Below, in pieces: positions 28,404 through 41,401 of a DNA stretch of 64,000 nucleotides; the first letter of the stretch is position 1; each line of letters starts with the position of its first letter. The notes beneath the pieces were generated by a model that saw only the letters and a list, made by a program, of their open reading frames with translations, searched no databases and was not told where the DNA came from. Source of the stretch: Schistosoma haematobium (Eukaryota; Platyhelminthes; Trematoda; Strigeidida; Schistosomatidae); NCBI RefSeq assembly GCF_000699445.3, contig NC_067195.1, forward strand, positions 21,157,287 through 21,221,286, written 5' to 3'. The position numbers and the translations under genes are program-made.

Positions 28404-30845
28404 TCACTTGACCTCACCTCGGCAAAACGGAGAGCCAACGAGATAAACCCTCCGTGTATCTGGTGACCCGACGGCCAGCTCTCGTGTACTGGCAGGAGTA
28501 GGGATAGCACTAATCAGGAGGGTGGAACAAGCATTGTTAGAGTGGATCCTCGTTAACAGTCGTTTATGTGCTGTTCGGCTAAACGGCTCCGTAAGAACCC
28601 GGAAGGATAGGGACACACGTCGTTGCCTTTTTGTCGTTTCTGTCTACGCTCGCACCGGCTGCAGCTCAGATGAATTTTATAGAAAGCTATCTGAACTTCT
28701 TCAGAAAGCTAAACATTCAGACATAGTACTCGTAGCAGGTGACTTTAATGCCCAGATGGGTAGTTTAAACCAAACAGAAAGGCATTTAGGTGGGTATTTT
28801 AGTATTCCGGCACAGCGAACAGATAATGGTGATCGTCTGCTGCAACTGTGCTCAGACAATCGTTTATTTTTAGCAAACACAAGTTTCAAGCATAAGGAGA
28901 GACATCGTGTAACATGACGACCCCCTACACCAAACCAACGATGGACTCAAATAGACCATATTGCCATCAGTCATCGTTGAAGAGGGTCGGTAGAAGATTG
29001 TCGCTCATTCTGGTGTACCGCATGGACTCCGACCACTCCCTAGTACGGGCACGCATCTGCTTGCGCCTCACTGGACGCAAAAAAGCCACAGTAAAAAGAC
29101 TCATTAGAAGTGAATTGAGTAGCGAGAAAACCAAAAGTAGGTTCCAGGAACAACTGGGGTCACACTTGGGTAGTTCTGAAAACGAGGCTAACCCAGATGT
29201 TGCTTCGAAAGATATACAAACAGCTGTGGAAATAGCAGTGGCATCTATCAGTGATTTAAACCACAGGGTTACAAAGAACCAATGGATTTCCTCAAGGTCT
29301 ATTGCACTGATGGATTCTCGTAAACTCATCTCATCAGGCTCTGAACATGATGAAGAGCGACAACAAATCAGATCTACGTTAGGCAAAAGTCTAAGGAACG
29401 ACCATGAGCAGTGGTGGGCAACGAAAGCAAAAGAGATGGAAAAGGTGGCGGCTATAGGGAACACAAGACAGCTCTACAGACTAATAAAAGAAACTGGAAT
29501 TAATAAGTCAAGTGTAAGTCAGACTATTTCGGAAAAAGACGACACCCTCATCTGCTCTCAGTCCAGACGTTTAGAACGATGGGCGGAACATTTCAGAGAA
29601 CAGTTCAACTGGCCTTCAGCTACTGTACAACTACCCTCCATTCCCAGACAGTGTGAATGGAACATTGAAGTAGGTCCCCCAACTCTAGCAGAAGTTCAAA
29701 AGGCTATAGTTAATCTGAAGCGAGGAAGGGCAGCTGGTCCAGATGGACTGGCTCCAGAGGTCTTTAAGGATGGTGGTCCAATTTTAGCGATTAGGTTGAC
29801 TAATATTTTAGCTAAGATCTGGGAGTTAGACGTTATTCCATCTGACTGGTCACAATCACTTATCGTCCCAATATATCAGAGAGAGTTAAAATCATCCTGT
29901 GACAACCATAGAGGGATTAGTTTAACTAATATAGTATCTAAAATACTAGCCTTGATAATTATCGGACGCCTAACTAAGACTCGTGAACTGCAAACACGAG
30001 AGAATCAAGCTGGCTTCAGACCTGGTCGTCAGGTTCTAGAACACAGGCATGGTTATCGGCGTCGGGCAATGGTGGTCTTTCTTGACTTAAAAGTAGCATT
30101 TGACTCGGTAGACCGCGAGATTCTATGGCAGTGTCTGCCATTGAAAGGCGTACCTCAGAAGTACATAAACCTTGTGAAGGCTCTTTACTCGAACACTACC
30201 AGTCGAGTCAGAGCTTATAGTGAACTGTAATCTGATTTCTTAAACTCAAGTGGTGTCCGTCAAGGCTGTCTGTCTGAAGGAAACACCTTACTGCTGTCAC
30301 ACCTCTGTACAGTCAGCAGTACGACTTCGTCTTCGGACCTTGGGTTTGTTGCTTTTAGTCTTACCGCTCTTCAACCGACCTGTCTGACATGGTAGGACCT
30401 TGAGGAACAGTTTTTCCAGCCAGTATAGCTCGGTTGCTTCATCACGATAAGCAACCCCGACCACCACGTCAAGGTAGCAACAACGGGTAAGTAATAGTAA
30501 CGTTAGATGCAGGGTATCGGGGAATGATGATAAATCAGTTGATGAGGTTGTGAATCTTCATCGACTGAGATGGTTGGGTCACGTGTTACGTATGTCTGAA
30601 CACCGATTACCATGACGTGCAATGCTAAACGGTGTTCGGGATGGTTGGAAGAAAGTTAGGGGCGGTCAAATCAAGACGTGGCATCAGTGCTTGAAGTCAA
30701 TAACTTCTAGTCTGAACCATGTTGGTAAATACAGACTACTTGGTTGGGGTCCGCGTGACTATCGTAACCAATGGTTGGAGACTCGTGGTGACATGGCTCA
30801 GAATCGATCACAATGGCGTCCATGTATACACTCTGTCTTCCCTTA
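28404..30845 (+). mobile_element. Non-LTR retrotransposon with endonuclease and RT, internally deleted
   Basis: The endonuclease part at 28522-28914 contains VLVAGDFNAQMG (about 28730-28760), the catalytic GDFN motif of the apurinic-type endonuclease. A stop and frameshift near 28914 separate it from a 438-codon frame (28914-30230) that carries SDHSLVRARI and the RT segments RAAGPDGLAPEVFKDGG, RENQAGFRPGR, VVFLDLKVAFDSVDR and KGVPQKYINLVKALY. The frame stops at 30230, just before the region encoding SSGVRQGC. From about 30280 to 30500 unrelated sequence intervenes and the YADD block is missing. The C-terminal tail, encoding LHRLRWLGHVLRMSEHRLP and WLETRGDMAQNRSQWRPC, runs from about 30550 to 30845. 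The element cannot make a complete protein. Order and spacing resemble RTE-like schistosome elements. GC content is higher than in the surroundings. Confidence 0.93.
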
Positions 30846-30962
30846 AACTAAGAGATTAAAATTGCTTCATATCTTTGTTTCTACGAACTAATTCTTTCTT
30901 CCTGTACTATATCCTTATTGCAATCTTTCTTTTATGTATTAACACCTCTGAATCAATTACTT

Positions 30963-32110
30963 TTATGAGTCCGTTGTCCATCTTGTTGTGTTAATGAGGT
31001 GTGGCAACTTGTACCGATGCATATATGTACGTGGTCCTACGTTGTAGCTGACTGACTGAACATGTCCCAGCCATCTCAACTGATGAAGTTTCACTACTTC
31101 ATCAATTGATTTGCGTGTCGATGCAACCCAATCCTGAAGCAACATTTTCCGTTTCGAGGGAGACAATAGCATGCCGAACATGCTTGCAGTGTTGCTTATA
31201 GTGGTCAGAAGACTGTATTTTGTGAGCGTTTTCACCAAATAAAACTATGTCATCGGCATATTCTAGGTCAAAAAGTGAATCTCCTGATAGAAGTTCAGCC
31301 CCTGGAAATTTAGGTGAGGAAAAAATTAAACAAGAATGGGAAGATTGGACAGCCCTGACGAACAGCACTTGAGGTAATCAATTCTGGTGACAGTTCGCCA
31401 TAAGCTCTCACTCAACCAGTTGTGTTCGAGTAGAGAGCCGTTACAAGGTTATTGTGCTTCTTTGGTACTTTTTGCAGTGACAAACACTGCCACAGAACCT
31501 CACGACCACTAGAGTCGAATGCTGCCTGAGGGTCGAGAAATACCACCATTGTGGGGCGTCTGAATGTGTGTCTGTGTTCTAGAACCTGACGTAGTGTGAA
31601 TATCTGGTCTATACAAGCACGTTCAGGTCGAAAACCAGCCTGATTTTCTCTAGTCTGTTCATCACGAGCTTTGGTTAGGCGTCGAAGTATTATTGAAGCT
31701 AATATTTTAGACACTATATTAGTCAAACTGATTCAACTTCGTAAAGAGTCGGAGGACCTACATTAACTTGCCATTCAGGTTGACTAGAGATCCGTGGGAA
31801 AGCGAAGTGTGGCTGAAGGCCAGTTGAACTGATCCCTAAAGTGTTCTTCCCATCGATCCAATCTCCTGGATTGAGAATGTATAATATGTCCATCTTTCTC
31901 TGAGATTGTTTCGCTAACAGTCAGGTTCCTAATACCGGTTTCCTTAAAAGTCTGAACAATTGTCTGCTATTACCTAATGCCGCTGCCTTTTCTCATCTTC
32001 CTTGCTTTCGCTACCCACCACTGTTCACGATCATTGCGTAGGCTTCTTGTCAGCTTGCGCTTAAGCTGACTCCGCACTTCGTTATGTTACAACCGTTGTG
32101 AATGTGGTCT
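30963..32110 (-). mobile_element. Related non-LTR retrotransposon copy, inverted and truncated
   Basis: Reading on the - strand from about 32110: a segment with RNDREQWW, RRLDRWEEHFRDQFNWPSAT (about 31850), then the RT frame 31412-31726 with RENQAGFRPERACIDQIFTL and VVFLDPQAAFDSSGREVLWQ. A second frame (31102-31368) has LFDLEYADDIVLFGENAHKI, and a third (30963-31238) has VVKLHQLRWLGHV. Several frameshifts separate these frames. The YADD motif lost from the + copy is present here. Sequence similarity to 29330-30230 is high, so the two copies form a long imperfect inverted repeat with about 120 bp between them. Confidence 0.9.
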
Positions 32111-32540
32111 TATCAATGGTTAGTGAATAAAGCAGTTTTCTACTGTCTTGCTTCTATCTTTTGTTAGTATAGGAGTCTCATGCCATCGATTATTCCACAG
32201 TCACGATAAACAGTCGTATCAGTAGCAGAAATGAACATTTAGCTCGTCATTAATGTTAAGTTAGTCGTGTTTCAAGTCCTTAAAACATCACAGAATGGAC
32301 TAAGTTTACGAAATCTAATTTAAAAGATAATCGGCTAAACCATCATAGGAATTATTCCGGAATTTGAAAAGCTCGTTTGTTGTATAAACATTAGAGTTAT
32401 CTACTAGGGTAGAATATACATAGTATTATACCACACAACGTAGAACAAGTTAATGTGTATACACACATAGACACCTGTTACCCCTTGTAGAGCATACGCA
32501 ACCGAATAGCGAACTCGAACCAGCTCTCTCCCTCGCTCAA
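32111..32540. other. Spacer between two antisense retroelements
   Basis: AT-rich sequence with no recognised feature; a tRNA-like block is not evident. Confidence 0.4.
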
Positions 32541-33727
32541 ATCTTGTTCGTTATTTTGATGTCTGCCTTCGTTTCCCGACACAATGTGTTCCTTGGTCTT
32601 CCACTTTTCCTTTCACCTTCAGGATTCCAAGTTAGCGCTTACCTCGTAATGCAGTCTGATGATTTCCTCAACGTATGTCCTATCCAACTGCAACATCTTT
32701 TTCTAGTTTCCCCTTCACTTGGAAGCTGGTTTATTCTCTCCCACAGAGGGCTGTTGCTGATGGTATCTGGTCAACGGACATTGAGTACCTTACGTAGAAA
32801 ACTGTTTATAAATACTTGTACGTTTTTGATGATGGTTGTAGTAGTTCTCCGAGTTTCAGCTCCGTACAGTAGGACTGTCTTGACGTCCGTATTGGAGATT
32901 GTGACTTTAATGTTGGTTGACAGTTGTATTGAGTTCCATATGCTCTTCAGTTGTAGGAATGCTGTCTTCGTTTTGCCAATCCTCCTTGTTGATCGATGAT
33001 GCTGTTTAGGTACGTGAAAGTCTCCACCTCCTCCAGTGCTTCTCCATCAAGTGTGACTGGGTTGGTGTTCTCCGTGTTGAATTTCAGGATCTTGCTTTTT
33101 CCCTTGTGTATGTTGAAGCCTATTGCTGTAGAGGCTGTTACTACACTGGTTGTCTTCACCTAAATTTGTTAGTGTATGGGATAAAAGAAGAGCTAGGTCA
33201 TTTACAAGGTCCAAATCGTCTTGTTGCTTCCAAGTTGTCCATTGTATTCCGTGCTCCCCTGAGATATGGAGGTTTTCATAATCCAGTCAACCACTTGAAG
33301 AAAGAGGAAAGGCGAGAGTTAACAGCCTTGTCTGACACCGGTCCTCACTTGGAATGCATCTGTCAGCTGTCTTGCATGCGCAACTTTACAGTGCACTTCG
33401 TCGTATGATGTTGAAGATCTGCTCGGCTACTCACTCCACAGTGTCGAAGAAGGTTCTATTCACACTGTCAAACGCTTCCTCATAGTCAAGGAAGTTGATG
33501 TATAGTGACGAGTTCCAATCAACTGATTGTTTAATAATGATCCGTAGTGTGGTGATTTGGTCTGTGCACGACCGATCCTTACGAAATCCGGTCTGTTGAT
33601 TTCGAAGTTGGGCGTCTACTGAATTTTCCATTCGGCTCAACAACAATTCGTTGAAAACGTTTCCTGGCACTGATGGTAGTGTGATGCCACTGTAGTTTTC
33701 ACACTTGCTCAAATCTCTTCTCATTGC
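32540..33727 (-). mobile_element. SR2-like (RTE-type) non-LTR retrotransposon, degenerate, 5'-truncated
   Basis: The - strand frames run in order: 33727-33431 with CENYSGITLPSVPGNVFNEL, NQQTGFRKDRSCTDQITTLR and YINFLDYEEAFDSVNR; 33420-33160 in broken frames with the block where the catalytic ADD should be (it reads LDLVNDLALLLSH); 33159-32947 with IGFNIHKGKSKILKFNT and EALEEVETFTYLNS; and 32940-32540 in broken frames with LLYGAETRRTT and INSFLRKVLNVRWPDTISN. This is the order of the SR2/RTE reverse transcriptase and its C-terminal region. The endonuclease is absent and the active-site aspartates are partly lost, so this is a dead copy. The + strand open frames across it are shadows. Confidence 0.9.
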
Positions 33728-36700
33728 TATCCTGATGATTTATTCCTCTTTACAGTCTGTTTTTGCTTGTTCTTCATTCGTAAGCTTTCTGAAGAGAACA
33801 TGTTCGCATTTATCTCTATACCGGATTTGTTTGAAACAACCTGTTGTAATCTATTCCACTATGATTTTTAAATGCATTAGTCTTTTAACCTACCACTTCC
33901 ATCCAGACATATTTGTCATACACATTTTGATTTTGCCTATAAGACTACCTGCGGACTAACTGGAATTCCATCACCGGACCTGTCAGTGACTTGCTTTATA
34001 CCATGATGACAGTGTACCTATATATTTGATATAAATTTATAAACAGCTACATCTTATGCTATAAAAGAAGAATAGTGAGACAAACGATACAGCGAAGGAC
34101 AGAAAGTTGAATAATGAAGAATTATATAACCCTAGAAGTTAATCAAAATTTTATCTAAATACACTAGATTTTATGTGATTTAATTACACTTATTAACTGA
34201 CGGATTCGAATAGATGAGGCTGAGCAGTATATAACACTAAGTAATCACTAACAGTATATAAACATGAACTTGTGATTAGATTTAATATATCATTGAGAAA
34301 GATCACTTCATAAATTACTCCCGCTTCAATCAGTTAAGTCTTTGGTCACTAAATTCCCTTCCATCATAATAAGGTGTTGGATCCTTTTGTAGACTTCGTT
34401 CTATTACTGATTCCAAATAGAACACCCTCGCATGAACTGAAATTTTCATGTATAAAAAGCTTTCTCTCTGAGCCGCATGTGATTTTAAGTCAGTATTATG
34501 TGAGTCTATGATTAGGACAGCTTTTATTTTTGCGTATTTTCCACGATCACTTGCCAGTACTCTGCTATGAAGTTTTTGTTATGAGTCACTTAGTTTATAC
34601 TTGGCTTTTCCATGGCTCTAAGTTGGCTACAGATTAGGTTTACGGTGGTGCGATATATAAACCCTTCGGAATGAACTTTTGGCTGGTGGGTGAGATTTTG
34701 AAAATAAGAAATCTTGATTCACGACGTCTCCTTACTCGACACAGATATCTTCTGGATTTTTGGAGGTCACCGTATTTCTACGGTAACTTAGTACCACAGT
34801 AAATTAAAAGAAGTTAATAGACTTCTATTTTTACAAAATAATTAGAAATCTGTCTCAGAGCTTTGTAGTGCAGCTATTCTCGTTTCGTATTCAATCTCTC
34901 TGTTTTAACAAATCAAAGGACCAGAAGCTGAATGGTAATTGCTCGTATTTCTTGTAGCAATGTAATCCCATTACAATTGTGGAAAACACTTACTTTGAAG
35001 TCAGTTCAAAATTATCACTGCTTCAGTCCAACCTGTTACCCACTCATTCCCATTATACCCTGAAATTCGTTTATTACTAGTGTACTATTCAAATAGTTTA
35101 AATGTGCATTCGGTGGTATTATTGTCCAAACTCTCATTCAATCAATTCATTATCGAGCAACGAGAACAAAAGTCAGGGCACCATACAGATTTATTATTAA
35201 AACAGATTTCAAAAATACGAAGAATATCATCTCTGGCATTCGCCGTACTGAACATTCTGACCAAAATACTGTTTTGACGTAGCGATCACATAATTCTTTC
35301 TCAGAAGAGAGTCAGTCAGTCGAAAAACGTAAAATCTAGCACCTCCGTACATCTGTTCAAATTAACATGTCTAATTAGCATAACAGGATGGGATTGTTTG
35401 ATCGAATATCAGAGTAATAGAGGGCATGACAGGATTGGTCGTAATAGATGAGATTAGATGTCGAGGGTACGATTCAATAAAATGTAAATTCGTGGGGTAG
35501 AAATATTGTCTATGGAAGCGGTCAGTTCGTAATTTGATTACAAATATTAACAGATCTCATATTGAATCACAAATTTGTTGGGAAATATCGTCTTGATAAA
35601 CGTGAATACATATTTCATGAATTTAGATGTACAGATACATTTTCCATCATTCCTTCTAATCATCTCCAACAATACCATCAATACACCCTAAACACCCCCT
35701 TATATGTTCAGTCCGTCAAGTATGACCCTTACATCAAAATATTGTAGTAGTCAACTATCGAAAGTTTCAAAAAAGAAAGGGAATATGTAACTGTTTAAAA
35801 ATGACGTGCTAAACGTCAGTTCACTCTGTAGTACACATGTATACACATTTTATTACACGGTGTTTGGAGGCTTGAACATAAAGAATTTCCAACTTACTCT
35901 AGAGCATTATCCGGTTTTTCTGGCTCTTCATACAAACCTACAAGTACTGTACAGTGGAAATATTTAATTTGAAAATTTTACCCTTTGTGAGTGCATCGAT
36001 CACTCCAGATTTTTCCAAATACTTCCTGAACTCTTCTCGCTTACAATTTCCAGGCTAAATATCAAATGCATCTATATTTTTGTAATACCTTGTAAGAAGA
36101 CATATTGTTTTCAAAGCAATGACGCTACAACAACATGGCAACGGTGTAAGTATTCAACGGTTAAAACAATAGATTGGCGTGAGGTCTGTAATAGTAAGGT
36201 CGTCGATGTTAGGATAGTTAAAAGTAACGTTTGTTAACTAATTTTTGCGAACCTGAAGGCATGAACGTTGATTTTTGAAGTTTTTTTTCCATTCACTTAT
36301 ACACATAATATAGAGAGATGTTTGAGTGCTTCTTCTCTTCTAGCTGTGTTAGCGAGTTTTAGTCAAGTTCGCCTTTTTCCTAGTGTATTCCCATAGCTTT
36401 TACTCACTTTTAATTCGACGTTCTCATAATGCTGAGATAATAAATTCTTATCGATATGAATACTGGAAAATTTAATATCATTTCCCTTACTAGAACTAGT
36501 AGAAAACCATTTAAGATCTTTAAGTTAATTTTCGTATGAGAACGACCCCCCATTACTTAGACACAGATATTTCACAATAAAGTTTGAGAAAGAAACCTCA
36601 TCTAATTTATTACCATTCACTCAGACAACGATCTAACCTTATAAAGTGCAATCTTCAAAATAAAATGGATAATATAGGCTGAGAGATTTCTAAGAACGTA

Positions 36701-36759
36701 TAAGAGTTAATAGCTATGTGTTCGCAAATTTTATTTATTGATAACACTGTAGCCTTTCG
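33728..36759. other. AT-rich stretch, possibly partly decayed element
   Basis: I recognise no gene. Short frames at 35080-35277 (+) and 35562-35747 (+) have no family motif. 35950-36250 may be part of the gypsy-type relic that follows, but the resemblance is too weak to claim. Confidence 0.35.
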
Positions 36760-39075
36760 GATTGTCCGAGTATGTGAAGATGCCATTTGGATTAAAAAAC
36801 CCAACAAAGTCTTAAAGATAACTTGCTTTTAGAAATGCTTTTTGCGTATGTATGTATCGATAACTCACTGTCTGTTTCTCATTTTTACATTTGAATAAAC
36901 AGAATGTCCATGTCGTGTGGTATACGTATTAGTTATTTTGGGATTACGGGAGGCTGTTAAAATTTATACAGCCCTCGTAAGCTAGACTAGTTTTTCGCAT
37001 AACGTTAATATTTTCAGACGAGTTCGTTGCACCTTGTGTAAAAATTAGGAAGGTGAGTCTAGTAAAACAACTGCAGAGACTACAATACCGAATTCAGAGG
37101 CTTAAAACGGACACCTCTGTGGAAATTCGTGGTCTGTACGTATACCTCAATATCCAAACACTTGTACTCACTTCTTGAAAAATGCTACATGGTCAAGACG
37201 CACCCGAGTCCTTAGTTTGAGGGACCGTTAATGTTAGTCGCACGGAAACCTAAGTAATTTATTGTACGAGCACACTGATGGTCAAATGCATTAGGCGTGT
37301 ATAGGCATAAACTACGTTTTCCGGATAATGGACCTTCCAACATGATCGTGATGCAAATGGAGCTAGGATAGATAGGTTACGATCAGAAGCGGGAATGCAT
37401 TACAACTGGTTGCAGAAAAAAGTCTATACCGAGCCTCAGTTTAACCCTTGAAATTACAACCCATCTATTCTTGAGTCTCGTTAATTTGAAAAATGTTTTT
37501 CGACAAAGTTCATTTAAGGTAGTTTCTAGTCTTTGAAATTTGGTAGACAAAATATAGGGCCAAACGGTTCAAAGGTAGTCTTTGCAAACATACTATTGTC
37601 TAAGTTCTGTCAAGCACAATGGTGAACAACTTGATACACACACAGAGTTCACTGAGATTTGATACCAATGATTTTCGCTGACTAAACGTACGTATATATC
37701 TTATTTTCTGATTTTTCAGTGACTGATAATCAGAGAAAATTATATGTTAGAGCAAGTTTTATAAACTGAGTTACCGGCCTGGCATGTTTTCAATATATCG
37801 TCTCATTGTCACAACCGCATATTTAGCCGTAGACTGAAACCATTGGGAAGCGGAGTAACAGTTAGGTTCCCTCTCTTCGATTAACTGTTTGCTGTGGAGT
37901 TATATACAACGTGGTGTTTATAACTATAACATAAATTGTGATCCATTTTACACGTGAATTTAAGAAAAAATGCTGCACACTATAATATACGGAGTGATGT
38001 CATACTGATCAAATTGTTAGTCCACAATGCTCAGGTTATTTGATTGGCTCTTAGAAGTCTGATTATTTATATAGTATAGGTTCTGGTATTGTCAAAGAAG
38101 AAGCATGAGAAAACGAAAGGCATCACGCCGCCAAATAGTGTTCCCACTTACCAATTAGTTTTACTACATACGATCCCGAAAGAATATATTCTCATATCCG
38201 AAGCAAAGTGTCACCACTTCCATTGCTTTAGGTTTATGCGGATACTTCAATTCTATAGTAACGGAAGCTTTAAAGTCTAAAATGCAGCAATCATCTGAAA
38301 TGATTTACAGACTGAGAATTTCTAGCATAGACTGAGATTATCATTAACCCTTAAAATTAGTATACGGCATGAATACCAGCTACTCTAGGATATTAACGGC
38401 ATAATTGCATTTCGGATGACAAATCTATTTTTATGACAATATTCTTCCAGTTCTCTTTCCTGTCACGAAATATTTATTACTTCAGTTCATGTGCCACAAC
38501 CTGATAATATCATCGTAAATACATACCTATGGAGAGTTTCCATAGTCTTAAAGATGTCTCGAGTTTTCCTAGCTTAAAAATGCCTTTACATGTAACACAT
38601 CCTCAGCCTAATAATGTCAACGTAATCGAATCAAAAGTGAGAGATGAAGAGGTTTGAAAATACATCTGGAAAGCTGTCGACATATCGGGAAGCGTTTATT
38701 CTAGGCTAGATGACAGTTATAAGAGATGCCTAGCACAGCATACCTATTCGTGAGCTGGTGCGGATGAGTGACTAAGTACCTTAAGCTAGTAATGCCGCCA
38801 GCGTCAAGTGTTGAAGACTTAAAAACTCTGGGGATACTTCCATACTACATTCTTTTCGTCTGGCGTGGTGATCTTCATGTCAGTTCACTCCTTAATGTTT
38901 TGCACCATCTACTGATGGTGAATGTGGCGGTACTGTCCACGAATATATTACATTCCAAGAAAAAATTCAGGTCTATGGACCAAGAACTGTCACTAAGCTA
39001 CCAAAAAGTATCCGATGATTTCACAACATATTCTTTCCGTCCCCAATTTGCACGAAATATTGATTATTAATTCAT
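36760..39075 (+). mobile_element. Degenerate Ty3/gypsy-type LTR retrotransposon relic
   Basis: Two anchors on the + strand support this. At 36769-36816 the codons read EYVKMPFGLKNPTKS before a stop, the RT signature that precedes the YVDD block in gypsy-type elements. At 38768-39070 a frame reads ASSVEDLKTLGILPYYILFV, then FRSMDQELSLSYQKVSDDFT and TYSFRPQFARNIDY. These correspond to the connection (x-x-L-x-x-FLG-x-x-x-YY-x-x-F) and the RNase H part with its D/E-E-A-L, F and Y-G-R-x-F-x-x-x-T-D pattern. The 1.95 kb between the anchors is far longer than the usual ~0.3 kb, so an insertion, or two separate fragments, is implied. No LTRs, protease or integrase were recognised. Confidence 0.5.
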
Positions 39076-41401
39076 AAACTACGAAATAAAATGTCACATA
39101 ATCTAAAGTTCAAATATATTCTTTTAAAGTTCTCAATCCTGAGGTTAACGTTTACGCTCAAACGTGCGCTAAAACACTACAAACACTTATTTACGTCTAG
39201 CTTTATATACTGCTCAACTTTCGATATGTTTCTTTTGATTATGAGTAGCTTTGAACGAGATTTGACTGCCTTTTTCTTGTGTATCGAAAATAATGTGTAG
39301 TGTAGAGTCGCGGTTGACTATGATCACAACTACAGGAAGACTACGTGCCAGTTAACCGATAAGACCCCCCGTAAACCAAATATCAGAAGGCAGTTGATGT
39401 CTGTAGTCAAGATGTATTCGTTGGCGACCTCGTGGTATCGAAAAAATACCGAGATCGTGCTAGGTTACAAGTGCGGTTACTGGGCGTAACCAAATTCGTG
39501 CAAGGTCACAATCAGCTTAAGAATTTATGCATTTTGGTACAGTTAAATAAACATGTACAGTAAAACAATCCGTGGTACATTTGATTATAATAATAATTGC
39601 TTCCATTGCACCAATCGAGTTCTCTCGATAAAAGTAGGTCACTACAAATGTTAGACGATTTTGAATACAGTCTACGTTACGGAATCCTGGTGGTTGATAG
39701 CTCATCATCCCAGTATTCTAACTTCAACATTTTCAAACTTTGGCTCTTAATCCGAACATCTTGACACTTATGCCTAAACATACAACAGATTTTTCACAAA
39801 AATATTACTGTGTAGTCCGTTTGGAATGTGAAATGTAATTCATATCATGATTTTCAGTAAGAGGCTGTCCTCGGTAGCGCCTTAAAGTCACGATAATATT
39901 TGAGATAAGAGTATAATTTATGAGCAGATCATTGAAATTAAAGATGACATATTTTGAATTTTCGCGCAAAATCCATTCATATGTCTAAACAGCATCTTTG
40001 TATCACATCTGATGTCAGTTAGTAACAATAACTTTTTTCCTAATCTTTTTTACCTTACTCTCTGATTCGAGATTCATATCCTAACTTTTGAGACCTATTT
40101 ACATCCATCTTCTGACTCTATTATGCTGAGTCTTACAAGGATCACTCTTGCACAGCTCAAAGGTTGTCTCACTGGTGTTACGTGTTGAACTATCTGGCTC
40201 TTGTTTCGATCCAAAGAATACCTTTTTATGAGAAACGCGTTATTTCTGATTATCGTCGAATAGTCCGTTATTAAATGTAAGTTCATTGTGTGAGCGTGCC
40301 GGGTCATCGACTCTCACTTTCTTTCGTTACTTTTCTACTCCTCAATCAAGCTACTCTTGATGCTACCCTAAAACACAAAGTATTTTTTGAATAGACGCGA
40401 ACCGCCACACTGCCGATGTTGTATGGTTTTAAATGCAACAACAGTTATTGGAATTAATGATTTTAAAACAAGTTTGCATTATAGTGCAGGAAATTGATAC
40501 ATTTTGTTGCGAATTCTTCCCTTGGGTATAAATAGTGTTCTAAACTCTTCTTTTAAGTTTTATAAGTTTTGTTAGATCGGATCACAATTAAAAAGCTATA
40601 TGTGACGTACATGATTTGAATATATTTGGTAATGGATGTTGGCCAGGACGTTTTTAGTCGCTTCTAAGTAATCCCGCTTTACATAGTGTGCTGTACATAT
40701 CATCAGGTGATTTATTACTTATAAATAAAACATAGATGCGAGAAAAGATTACTCGTCGTGGTTGCATGCGAATATAATAAGTTAAATTAAGTGAAACCAT
40801 TCTCCCTATTTTGGTGCTTTCCCCAAACTTAGCGGAAATTTTGAGGCTCTTGAGCACAATAGTGCTGAAGCTTAATAACTCATTCACATTTCAACTAATA
40901 ATGCTATCTCATATTTGTCTTATTCCTGTCACTATGATTAAAGTTAAGAATCTTAATATATGGGACCGCACAAATCGTGTGGAATTGCACTATCAGCTTT
41001 GTCATGACTGCATCGATGCAGACGAATTTCAACCGCCTTATCCGTTCACACATTTTGTTTCAGATATAGACTTCCATATTTCAGTTCGATCCTATCTAGT
41101 CAATGTAGCAATTATCTAGAATTAACCCTAAAGATGTAATTATTCAGTTTCATCCCTCATGTAGGTATTTTGTTCGCACTAGTTCCGCGTGAGAAAGATA
41201 AAAACAGGTGAAAGAGGACTACTGGAATGAAGTATGCTTTGGTCATGAACAGGTTGAACGAAGTTACTCTCGATTGTATATAGACAACTGAGGTTTTCCG
41301 TGTCTGTCATGTGTGGATTTCTTGAAATCGACTCAACATTGTGAACACAGTGCTCCATAGACTCCTGCTTGATGTTAGTCGTGTAGATTGTATCCGAATA
41401 T
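39076..41401. other. AT-rich stretch, possible continuation of the gypsy-type relic
   Basis: Frames at 39091-39300 (+) and 40811-41119 (+) are open but have no domain I can name. No LTR end or integrase signature is evident. Possibly decayed element, possibly intron of the gene ending at 43343. Confidence 0.3.

Noticed and set aside
32544..32999. Long + strand open frame of 151 codons
   Set aside because: It is the antisense shadow of the SR2-like C-terminal region, whose motifs are on the - strand.
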